Of a stretch of DNA of 64,000 bases, positions 47,601 to 59,600 are shown one piece after another (the first letter of the stretch is position 1; each line of letters opens with the position of its first letter). The position numbers and the translations under genes were made by a program. The notes under the pieces were generated by a model. That model was given only the letters and a program-made list of their open reading frames with translations, was not told where the DNA came from and did not search any database. The stretch comes from Pelecanus crispus. Taxonomy: Eukaryota; Chordata; Aves; Pelecaniformes; Pelecanidae. The stretch covers positions 30,567,228 through 30,631,227 of the forward strand of contig NC_134676.1 of the NCBI RefSeq assembly GCF_030463565.1. Reading direction: 5' to 3'.

Positions 47601-50600
47601 TTAACAGTACCGGTAAGAATACAAAATACTCCATGCTTACATGCAGAATGAGTGAATGTCACAGACAGAACTTCAGTGTTTGCACTTCTCAATGTGTAGG
47701 CTTAAAACCACGTTTGCATCTGTGAGATGATGATAGAAATTTCTGTAAATTCCCTGACATTTCTCTTCGCTCCTCCCAAAAAGTAAGAAGGGAAAGAATG
47801 ATCTATATACAGGCTTCTGCGTTGATTTTGCCATGCATATCCGCAACTCATGTAAATCGCCACAGCTTTATTGAAGTAAATGGTCTGAGACTGGTTTACA
47901 TTAACTGAGGACTGGACCACTGTTTTTCACCATGCTCTGCTGAGCGAAGGCCAGAGCCCCTCATAGGTTACTGAATGTGTAAGACCCATATGTGTAACTG
48001 ACCCCGAGAACTCACCTTCCTTATAAGAAAATCCCAGCCGACCTAAAATGAATTACTGGTTAACTACTATTAATATGCCATTGAGCTGGAGAGTCGTCTA
48101 CAACACTGCAAGATCAATAACAGTATTTATCGTGCATCATATTGATCTTGTATGAAAGAGTGGGCCATATTTCACACTGTGTACATAGTGCAAAAAAAGT
48201 AGCATCAGTTCTCTACAGGAATTAATAAAGACATAGAAAGGAGCTTAGAGATCCAAGGGCACAACTGCATGAAGGGATACTGTTGTCTCAGTGCAAGAGC
48301 GCTGCTTGCGCCTGGAGAGCCTGACAGCCCTGCACTGTAGATTTGGTGTTCCAAAACCTGACAATTTTAACCACTCCGTTTTTGGTTTGCTCTTCTAATT
48401 TCTGTTCCTTCTTGCACACATTCAGTTAATCGTGTCTTGTTTGCAACTTGCAAAATGTTAAAATTTGTGGCTAGTGGCAGGGGGAAGACCCAGGAGCCCT
48501 TCCCAGTTTTTCCATGTAGAGGGTGAAGACAGCCAAGGCATGCGGCCAGCTCCTGCAGCAGCTCTCTTATTTTAAAGGGCAGGTGGAGGGGCAGAGTGGG
48601 AGTCTGACGTGCAGCAGCAGTTGCCTTGTTGAGAGCTTAATTCCTCTCGAAAATTGCTCCCCTTAGAGCAATGAACCTCAGGGCTGCCCCTCATGTGCAG
48701 GTGTTGTAAATGCGGCAAACTCTGAGGCAGGGGAGGAGCCTCTCCTTGCCAGCAGAGCCATTCAGCTGTGTTGAATTACATTTGGAAAAAAAACCCAAAC
48801 AGCTGAAAGCTGCTTTCTTAACCTTGGTATTCTCTCCTTGCTTGTGGAAAATGCAGCCACAGGCTGAGAGCCTCCCTTGAGGGGGGAACCTTGCTTATTG
48901 AGTTGCCAGAGGCAAGGCTCTGGGAAAGTTCAACCTGTAGGTAGGAGTCAAGAATTACAGGTACAGGCCGAAGACCAACCAGAGGAACCCCAGTTAAAGT
49001 TCAGTTATAGCCAGGGCTTCCAATAGATCTGCCCTGTTCTGCAAGTGGTGGCTGTGCCTGAGGATGCCACAGCCCAGAAGCAGTGTGCTTGCCCGCTAGC
49101 AGACTTCAGGTGGAGAAAACTGGCATGGATAGGGCAAAAACTCCCTTGGGCATACGATAAACATGAAATCTTCTCTGGGCAGATCTTGGAGTGCCTTGTT
49201 TTATCCCTAAGACAGTTTAGCAGAGTTCTTTGGCCTTTAATTCTGCTCCCCTTGGCACTTAGCACTTCTTTGAAGGTACCCCATGTAGATGCTGGCTGGT
49301 CTGACCTGCTTTTCTTCCTGAGCTTTCATCGCTCAGAAAAAAGTCAAGACTTTCAGGGTTTTCTCCATTAATAGCAAAACTCTTTCCCCTTAATGTATTT
49401 ACAGTTGTGTATGTTCTGTAAGTGTTGTATATGTATGTATGATGTATTCATTAGTAGTAGGAGATGACATAATTCAGCCAGGCTGGATGGGGTAAGAGCA
49501 TAGAGCTGGACCACAGACCTGCCCTTGACCCAATGCATGCCAGCGTTGCTGAAGATCTGCAACAACTCAGCTCCCCAGCGGCATCCTTCCTTCAAGCTGG
49601 CTGGTTCAAGACTGTGAGGAGTTCAGAGTAACCCCTGGGATGCTTTGACCTGGTCTGACATGACATCCGCCCACAGTCTGGATGGCACTAAACTATGTCT
49701 TGTATGAGATGTCTCCCTTCTCCTGGGTGAAGCACTGAATCACCTCCAGATGCTAAAGGAAAAAAAAAAACAGAGACTTGTCCCAAAGTGTGACATCAAA
49801 GAAAAACTAATCTCCTAAGTTTGGAGGAAAGTGTGAGTTGAAGCATGTGACAGCTTTCTCCTGGTCTTTGCCAGATGTTGCCAGTCCTTCCATCTTCAGG
49901 AGCATGATGTGGCTTGGGATTTAGGAAAAATTAACTCTACGGGCCATCTTTCCAGCGCCGTTGGGTGTGTCTGTCCCTTCACTCGAACTTTTACCTTTCC
50001 CATGGCTCCTGCTTTTTCTGCTAATCCTCTGGGGCACATTCCTGTGGTGCAGCTATGGCTCAGAAGGGTTGTCAGGGCTGTTGACGTCTGGGGATTTATG
50101 TGCGTGGGTGCATGGGTGGGTGAATGAGCAGGTGACTGGCTCAGCATTGAGTCTTAAGAGCACAGCTGGTAGTACTGTAGAGGCTATTGGAGAGTGGAAG
50201 GACAGCAGAAAGAAAGGAGAGTACCATGGTGGATTCGTAACAGCCCTGAGCACTGAACCACTGGCAGCTGTTGTGCAGCTAGAGAAAGGAAAATGGGTGG
50301 CAGCAAGTCAACCCTTTTACACCTCCAGTGGCAAATGATGGTGGCCCCAACAACCTACATAGGAGGTAGAAAGAGAGAAGAAAGGGCAAAAAGCATGTCT
50401 GTCTCCTACTTAATGCAGCAGAAGACTGCCATGGCTGCTGTTTCTTCAGGAAGGAGCTGTAGCACTACCAGCTACTTGAACGTAACAGAGACATCAAGGA
50501 TGCTTGTATGGTTTTGGGAATGACTGCCAGCAGGTCGCTGTTCTAGTCTAGCCCATTACATGTTAGGAAGCGTAGTGCATGAGACCTTTCCAAAAGTTGC

Positions 50601-53600
50601 AGCAAAGCCTGCTACTTTCTCCCCTCTTTCCTTTTAGCTGCTGACATCTCAGGGTGGCTCTCCTTCCTGTGTGGGTATAACAAGGCCCCATTTTCCTGGT
50701 GCTGGTATTCTTAGCAGAAAGTATTATCCCTTCTTATGATACACTGCAAGTGGAAAGACACTGCAGAGATTTCAGAAGAAATTGCACATCTGTGCAGCAT
50801 AGCATAGCCCTGCCAGAATTTAAGTGGCCGGCTGCCTTGCATATCTCGTCTCATGTGAAATCTGTATCCCAGCAGGGAACGTGTTGGAGGATTTTGCTTT
50901 TGGCTCTAATTTTCAGCATGAAAAGCAGAACAATTGGACCGTAGCATTATTTGGGAGCTAAGTTTGGGGAGGGGAGTCGGGCTCATGCTGTGATTTAACA
51001 GAACTGTTGGCCCTTCAGTGTCAGTGGTCTAAGTTCTGATTTTGTCAAAGACACAGACAAAAGGACTTTGCAGAGAGGCCTGCCCAGCAGCGGAATGATA
51101 GCAATACTAAAATTTCATTAAAATATGAAAGTGCGAAAACTGTGAAGGGTCTTTTGTGGCACTGCAGACTTCTCTGTTCTGTGTGCAAATTTGAGAGGTA
51201 CTCCCAATGAAAAGGCCAGCTGGCTAGTTCTTGCTTGCATAGGGCTGAGGGGCAGAAAAATCAGATACAGGAGGCATAAAATGCTCTGTTTGCTAATAAA
51301 TGGGTATAGTTCATTGATGTCAACAAAATGTCAGCAAGAGCTGAATGGGGGCACTGTATAATTTAGTGACCTGGAAGGAGACTATCCATGATTGCAGAGA
51401 GCTTTCATTACAGCTGACGAAGTGAAACAGAATTGCATTGTAAATGGCAATAATTGGTAAAACTGATCATTGGATCTAGTGTGCAATTAAAACACAGTAC
51501 AGTGAAAGGTGTTACTGTGACTGTGAGAGGCTGGTGAATACCACCGTATTCATTTTGCAGGTGAGTAATCAAGGTACAGATATACCAAGAGAAAGGCGCA
51601 AAATAAACTGGGCAACGCCTGCCTGATATCTTTCTTAGACTTGTTATTTCGTACATGCCTATTGTCTGTGCTGCTTCATCTCCATACTGATAGCCCTTGA
51701 GAGCTCATTAGTATGCTTTAAGTCGCATCCTTTTCTCCTCAATGGTGGAGTTAGACAACATCATGGGAAGAGCAGGAGCTTCTTGCAGAAGGGAGGGTTG
51801 TGCTGCAAACACCCTTAAGGGTTGTTGCAGGGCAAGGGTTACAAGGACGCAAGCTAGAACCAGGGCTGCATCGATGGTGGGATTTATGGTTGCTCTCTCG
51901 TTTAATATATAAATGTATATTCACTGTGCAGTTAGACTGCCTAAGGTTGTGGCAGTTTTTTGCTGTGCCTGGCTCAGCCAGGTACGTGATGCAGCGTGTT
52001 GGAGAGAGCTTGGCTATAAAACAGTACTGACACGAGCCTTGCTTTTTCATCTTTGCAAGTATCGCAAAGCACCGGTTGGCACTAGAGTGAGGAAAATGGG
52101 ACCCTAAAACAGCCTCTGAGAAGCCCCCCATCTTTGGGAACGACACGGGAGGCAGACCTTTGCAGGGGCAGCCTGCAGGGAGTGCAGCTGTCTGGCCTCC
52201 GGTCTGGAGGCACCCGAGAGCGCAGGCAGCAAGTCATGAACAATCCCCTCCTCCTCCTCTTTTGCCAGTGGTGTAGGAGCTTGTTCTGCTCTGTGATTCT
52301 GTAGGTGAACATGTGGTAAATTTGAGTTGGGAGGTTGGGCAGGGATTGAGGGTCTCGCTGCTCAGAGTTAGCACCTGAGACACCTTGGCTGATCGTGTGG
52401 TGCTTTCTCTACTGCAGCTTCCTCTTGGTCTTGTGGCTGTTTGCCCGTTCTGGAGGCATGTTGAAAAAGTCGTCTGCAGGGCAATGGTGTCATCCTGTAG
52501 CTAGAGCCTTTCTGCTTCCAAGGAGCTAGGAGAAACTTGGCACATGGTTACAATTTAAAAATAATAGCAGGCTGCATCCTTAGATGGTGTAAATCATCAT
52601 CAGATCAACTGATGCTGCTTGAGGACTCAGAGCACTGTCCTAACCTGCAGTTGGTTTTGTCTCCTGTTTTGCAGTCTGCGGTGTCTGTAGGTGGTCTTGA
52701 GCTTTGAGTGAACATCTGTCTGCTTGAGTTTCCACCAAACCTCCAGCCATGTTTCCCTTTCAGCTCCCATCTCTTCCTATTTATGACCTTCAGTCCAGCC
52801 TTCAGGAGAAGTGATAGCTCATCAGAAGGTGAGTGGTCTTCATGGAGCCTCTTGTTTCATAATGGCTTGTTTTTTTCTTTTCCAGAGGGACGGATGCTCA
52901 TTCAGGACATCCCTTCCATCCCCAGCAGAGGGCACTTGGAGAGCACGTCTGATTTGGTTGTGGACTCCACCTACTACAGCAGTTTTTACCAGCCGTCCCT
53001 GTATCCTTACTATAACAACCTGTACAACTACTCCCCATACCAAATGGCAGTGGCCAGTGAGCCTTCCTCAAGTGAGACGGGGGGTACGATTGTAGGGTCA
53101 GCCATGAAAAACAGCCTTCGAAGCCTCCCAGCGACATACATGCCAAGCCAGTCGGGAAAACAGTGGCAGGTATGATGTTACAGAGGTATTACACAGAAGA
53201 GTGAGGTGGACAATAAGCTGTTTCTTGGGCCTGATTCTGACCGCCTGTTTGCTGGTTTCATGGCAATGCAAAACCAGAACAAGATTCCAGGGTGGGATTA
53301 GGACCCATGTTAGGAAAGTTAGCCAAAATGGGTGGTTATGATGCAGCACAATGAAAGCAATGATACAGGTGTGAGTAGGTTGCCACAAGCACAGATAAAG
53401 GGCACCCACTTGATTTTATCTTCTGATTTATGTCATAGTAGATTATGGACTGTTTTCTGGAAAAGAGTCCCAATTACCCAACATAGCATCCTGGGCGCTT
53501 CAGGTGTCATTTCTGAGAGGCTTTGCTCTTCAGGAGTCTGTTCTTTTCTCTTCCATCTTTTCACATCCAAGGCACTGAAGTGACCCAGGAGGCCATGCTG

Positions 53601-56600
53601 TTGTGCAGTGCGTTGGTGGCAGTCAGTTGAATATGACATGGTGTGTTGTTAATTGTGTGTTCTGGCAGTGTCAGCTCTGGGGCTTGTGATTTTGACTTGA
53701 GTAGCTCAAGTTACAGGCTGTGCCCAAGAGGTTCGCACTAGAGCTCTGTGTACCTCATTAGTTAGGGTATAAAGCCAGCCAAGCCCTCTCACTTTAGAAC
53801 TTGATAGTTATAGCCTGCAACTCAGTACCGGTCAGAGACTGGAAAAAGGGGAAATCTGCCAAGGCAGGGAATTCTTGGCAAAGTAAATGGAGCCATTTCA
53901 GTGACCCTGAGGCTGTTTGGTCTTGGGCTGCAGTGGTGCTTTTCTGTCTGAGATTGAATTTGCAAGGCTGCACCCTCTGAGTCTGTGTATGGCTGTGTCC
54001 CTTGTCCAAGGGCAGGAGAGGACTGAACTCTTCTGTAGAGCATCAAGAGAGGGCAGGCTGACTTCTGCAAAGGCTCTGTTGTGAAACCACTCAACAACAA
54101 AAGATTACATGTCCACCACAACCTCCTTTCTGAAGGGAACAGATAGGTCTTCCCCTTTGCTGACAGAGAATTCCTCTAGCAAATCTGGCGCAGGGACCAA
54201 CTCTGAAAGGGCATTTTAACTTCTGATATCGAGGAGCTGGAACTAAGACCAGGGTAATTACAATTACTGTAGCAGTCCATATCGCCTTCAGTGAGGCTTT
54301 CCTATCATTAGATGCTTTTGTCATGGAAAGGCCCTTCTGAAAATGCAGGGGCCTCCTGGGGCAACATCTGACAGGTCCATGAATTTTAAGATATGCCTTT
54401 ACAGTAGTCTGCATTTAGTAGTATTCCATGTCCCTCTTTTGCCATAAGTACAGCTGTGTGGGGAAAAGAGCTGTTTACCTTCTGCTGTGTGAGCCCACAC
54501 CACGAGAGCTTTCTTCTCTCAGTATGTTTATAGGCTTCACTGCAATCACCTTCAAATACGTGCAGGTATGCCTTTTCAGTTAGGTGAGTTGGTACCATCC
54601 TCTCCAGCTGCTGAATTTGATCACTAGACCAGGGGGAGAATTAGCCAAGGCAAGCTGGGGATAGGATTTTGTGCATGGTAATGAGGTGAGGTGCCAGTGC
54701 TTTTTTAGCTTTTTCGTTTTGGTTGATTGGCACATCATAGAGTATTTCAGATAGGAAGTTACTTCTTCTGAAGCTTCTGCAGTACCTAGCTTGTAAGAGC
54801 CTGCTGCAGAGCTGGTGCTTGGTCACACCATCACAAAACAAATGAGGGGCAGCAACATTTGTCTTGTGACCTTAATGTTCTTGCAGGCTTCACCATTCCT
54901 CCAGCCAGTAGGGACTTCTTGGGGTAGGGGGAGTGAGTGAGCGGCTGCGTGGTGCTTAGTTGCTGGCTGGGGCTAAACCACGACACCTTGGAGTGAAGAT
55001 GGTGTCCTCTTGGTCCTGTTGTTGTGTACTGTGATTTGAAACTAGACTGTATGTGTAAGAAGTCTTGGCCTAGAGGGTCCATTGTCTCGCTGTGTGATTG
55101 GCTGTTTCTTGTGGGACCTTTGCCACCCCTTAAGGAAATGAAAGAAATAGTGTGTTTTCTGTGCATTTTCCTCTTGGGGCCCTGCAGAATCTGTAGCTAA
55201 CTTCTGCTTAAGTGCCACTCACGTTAGTGAGATACCGAAGAGGTGGTTAAGGAAAAAAAGAGGTGGTGGTTGTGGAAAAGGACCATTTTCCTTCCACCAG
55301 CAGGCTCCAAGTGTTGGGTGTTCATTCCCACTTTGTGGGACGTATCACATGGTTCCATGTGAATTTAGTGATTTACCTCACCTAAGATTTTAATTTTCCC
55401 TGGCCAAGCCTTTTGGGATCTCTCAGTGCTGTTCTGGTGAAATGTTTGTGCAGAGAGACTAGAGGTAGTGCTTTCTGCCTGCAAGAAGTGACATCTCCCC
55501 AGTTTCTACATGGCCTAAAACAAGGACCCACCTCTCCTGTTCAGCAGGGTAGAGTGTAATTCAAGGTCAGTGTCATGTAACTTGCAAGCTGTTTCTCAGA
55601 TGCTGATCTGCAAGAAAGATTGTTATTGCTGGAAGAGTTACAAATCATGGGGTTTGCATACTGTTATGACAGCACAGCATTGCACACATAATCATAAAAA
55701 GTTTTACAGTGAGAGCTAGGCTAGATAATGCTTGATGGCAGTAGATGCGGTGATGCCGAGGTTGTAAAACACTGAAGGTGGTTTGTTGTAAGCAGAACAA
55801 GCTCTCAGCTGCTGCACGTGGTTAAACATTGATTCTGCACATGGAAGGTTACCAGCAAGGGAAGATCACAGAAATACAGTGTTAAATGGAGAAGGATGAA
55901 TGAGTTTCTCTGTCAGGCACAGTAAGGAGTTACAGGAGAGTTTCTAAGCATGATCTACAAAGAGAGGTCAGATCTTGCTTGCACCTTCAGGGGGTTTTGC
56001 TGGCAAACCTATGCAGGTCGGTTCTCTCTAGAGGAAATGTGACTGTATCTACCCAGGGATTTTTGCTGGACTGCCTGTACTGACTGGGCTTATTTTTTTA
56101 CATGCACAGGCTTTCTTAACCAGTCTTCCTGTAGAAGTGAGTCTGCTCATGTAACTGGTAGTGCTATAATGGTTTTGATCAAGGTTTTTGATTTTTGCTT
56201 CTTTACCAAAATGATAGCTGTGCAATGCCTGCTGTGACCAAATCAGGGTACCTTGCTAAGCTGTGAGCCCACAGGTATAAGCCTGTGTATATTGTATTTT
56301 GTATATTGTTGGTATAAGCCACCGTTGTGCTCACCGGAAGGTATCCTAGTTTAAACAGTGTAGACAAGACCCTTGCCTTTTCCAGGCTCTGTTGGTGGAG
56401 GCTTGCGTGTCCTGGAATAACTGTAACCACACAAGGAGAATTGCATACTTAAAGTAAGATAACTTCTGGATTCAGACAAGGCCTTGAGCAGCCCAGCTGT
56501 CTGCTGTTTCAGAATTTAGGGAGCAAGGGAGAAAAGCCGGGGAGGAAACGTGTGAGTGTGTGTGGGATGGGATGAGGATTAATGCATCATTGAGCCTTGG

Positions 56601-59600
56601 CAAATAAACTGAATCACTGAATCTTTAATGTAGATTAATGTCAGATTTCATTAGTCTTTGTTCTTTGCAGAGGCTCGCGTACTTGAGTGGATTCATAGAG
56701 GTGCAATTGTTTTACATATTTCTGTGTAGGTTTTGTTCATTTGTATATAATTATCCCAGAAGCTGTATCCATCATGATTTAATAGGCATAATGAAGATGA
56801 TACTTTTGGTCGAGACCCCTTCAGTCATTTATATTCTGCTGCTTTTGTCAGCTCTAAGGCAGAAAATCAGATATGTCTGGTGTTACACCTGAAGAAAAGA
56901 CAAGCTTAGTTCGGAGAGGAAATGTAGGAGATGTGGTGGTTACTGTGCATCTCCTTGCACTCCAGTCCTGTGTGAGCATCTGGACCCTCCCTTGAAGCTC
57001 TCGTAATTGTTCATTACAACAGGAATTTATGTGCATTCAAGCCAATTAACAGTTAAATGAGTTCACCAGCACCAGTACTGCAAGTCAGAGCATGCTGGTA
57101 TGCACTGGAAGTTGGTGCTTCTGAAACTGATCTCACTGCAAACCACTTAGGGACAGTAACTGAAAAATGATGGCGTGACTGCAGTCTTTTCTACCACAAC
57201 AAAAGTAAAACCTGGATGGACACATCCAAATCTAATCAGGTTTAATTCTCCAAGCTGGCAATGAAACTGCTGGTGTGTGACCCACAGCGTAAGGATAATC
57301 AGGACTCCTTGCAAGTCAGCGTCCTCCCCAAAAAGTGTTAAAAATCTTCTGGTTCATACAGCTGTGCCATTAAAAATCTGCAAGATGCAGAATGTGCCCC
57401 CACACCTGGGGACCAGTGGCTGAGTTTTGTTTCTTACTCTGGTAACTCCAGGGATCCTGCTTCAGAGAAAGGTTAAGACTGGCCCCAGGAGGTTTTCGAC
57501 AAATTTCAGAATTTCATGTCATTTTTGTCTCATGCTAGGAGGCCCTCCCTTCCCCCCTTCCCCCCCTTCCCCCCCTTCCCCCCCTTCCCCCCTTCCCCCC
57601 TTCCTCCCTTCCCCCCTTCCCCCCTTCCCCCCTTCCTCCCTTCCTCCCTTCCTCGTTCCCTCCTTCCCTCCTTCCCTCCTTCTCTCCTTCCCTCCTTCCC
57701 TCCTTCCCTCCCTCCCTCCCTCCCTCTTCCTTTCTTTTCCTTCTTTTCCTTCTCTTTTCTTTCTTTCTTCTTTTTTTTAATGCAGCTTGGCGAACCAGTA
57801 TTCTCACTTCCAAAACCTCAACTTCTTTGTTCTTCCCTTAAACCAGAGCAAAAACCTGAAATAAGTATTGGTGAGACTCAGACTGAGAAATTTAAACTCA
57901 TTTTCTAATATGGGAATTACATTTACCATTTGGAAGTGAAATATTTAGCATTGCTGAGGTAGGAAACCATTCTTTAAGGATTTCTTTAAAAATAGCAAAC
58001 ATAGAAAACTGTCTTATACTAAATGCAGAAAAGTGTGGCTGTGATAGGGCAGCGAGCGGTTTGAACTCTGAAGAATAGCTGCGTGCTAGTAAAAAGACTG
58101 CTATTTTCAACTTCCACAACCTGTTTCTAGTTTCTGGCACAGTTTCTTTCCTCCAGTAAGCCTGGCTTTCTTGCAGAAATATGCGGTCTAACTCTCCAGA
58201 AATAGGTGTAAAATGTGTAAAGTAATTGTGTGTGTGTGTAAATATACACACATTGTGCAAGTCACCCAATACAATCCCAATTTTATGTGTAAGCAGTGTA
58301 TTATATACTGTATTCATAACATACCCTTCACAGTACAGATTTATGCTAAAAGTATCCTAATGTTTCTGACAGCTCATGTGTGACATGAATGCAATCCATA
58401 TTTCTTGGAGGAGCTAATCTAAGCGGTTTATTTTCCGATACTGCTGATAGGGCTATATCTCTAGGTGTCACCGCAGTTGAGATTCTGATGGTAACATATT
58501 GTTTATGGGTCACTGCCTTTGTCTAAAAGAATAGGTTGGAACAGAATAGCAAAGGTTAATTAAGTTTGTCTATCAAGGAGGGACAGATATAGATGTCTCT
58601 TGTATTTTCTGTGCTAGAATTAAAGTAAGTCAAGGCAGGGTATCATAGACTCGTTTTTTCCCCATGTTGGAAAATATGCTTAGCTGGTTTTAGGAACGAA
58701 ACAAAGCCACCTTGGGCAGCACAACTACTGCAGCAGTTGTGAGGGGTCAGCTCATAGGCAGTAGCATTGCAAGGTGGGAGAGTAGTGGCAACCCTGGTTT
58801 ACAGCTGGGGAAACTGAGGCAGGAAAATGTTAAATAACTTGCCCATGGTCATGCAGCCTGCAGGTGACAGAGTGGAGGTTCCTGATGTCTGGGTTTCTAC
58901 TCCGGTGCCCAGCAGATGCCTTCTCACCTCATGCCAAAAACCAACCTGTGAATTCTGTTGTTTGCAGACAATGACACATAAATGCAAAATGCAATTTTAG
59001 GCCCCCTAGAACTGGCTTGATTTTTAAGTTCAAGGCAGAAGGAGGAGGCTGTGTTAAAACTTTTAACAGTTTCTCTGGCATTTCCAGAATTACTGGTTTT
59101 GTTTTAAGGCAGCAGTTGAAGAGTCATGGGTGAGACAGAAGGATGGAAAGCCTGGGTGAAGTGATTTGGCAGAGATCATGTGGCACACCAGTGGCAGAGC
59201 CACAGGATCTCTTTGATCTCTTCTGTTGCCCTGAATCTTTTGCAGCCCTTGTCACCCAGGATTAGCATCTGTGACTTCCTCCTACTTGTCCTTCTTGGGA
59301 ATAAGCCCCACAGTCAGGATCAACTGCAAAATGTGAAGGTGCTGTTAAGAGTGACACTGGCTTGCTCGCAAGGAGATAGTGGCTGGCAGCTTCTGCATGT
59401 CAAAGAATTAACCTGGGCAATGTTCGGTCTAAATAAATCATCTGGGAAGGGCAGGACCATTTTCTAGTCTCTGAGGCTGGAAGAAGTGAGCCACCACCTG
59501 TGCCTACCTTGTCTCTTCTCTGTCTGTGGTCTGGCCACCTCCTCTCCTTGGCTCTTACTCTACAAAGAATATGTATAGAGGTGATGCAGATGCTGCCAGG

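Larger units (their letters stand above)
32650..52885 (+). other. DMRT1: DMRT1 intron 2 (20.2 kb)
   Basis: A large GT-AG intron. It contains a CR1 3' fragment (36738-36945), two older CR1-type LINE fragments (38095-38545 and 42225-42790), a homeodomain-type TAAT-rich block (34010-34110), and no supported gene. It ends with a T-rich tract and ttttccag before 52886. Apart from these it looks like plain unique intronic DNA. Confidence 0.88.

Noticed and set aside
52265..52310. ctctgtgattctgtagg resembling a CR1 octamer tail
   Set aside because: Only about two octamer-like units and no CR1 3' UTR sequence before them.
52708..52885. Open frame extending DMRT1 exon 3 upstream
   Set aside because: The acceptor ttttccag at 52878-52885 and the required phase with exon 2 place the exon start at 52886. 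The upstream part is intron read-through.
57535..57813. Minus-strand frame rich in Gly/Glu/Arg/Lys
   Set aside because: A direct translation of the homopurine strand of the simple repeat, not a gene.
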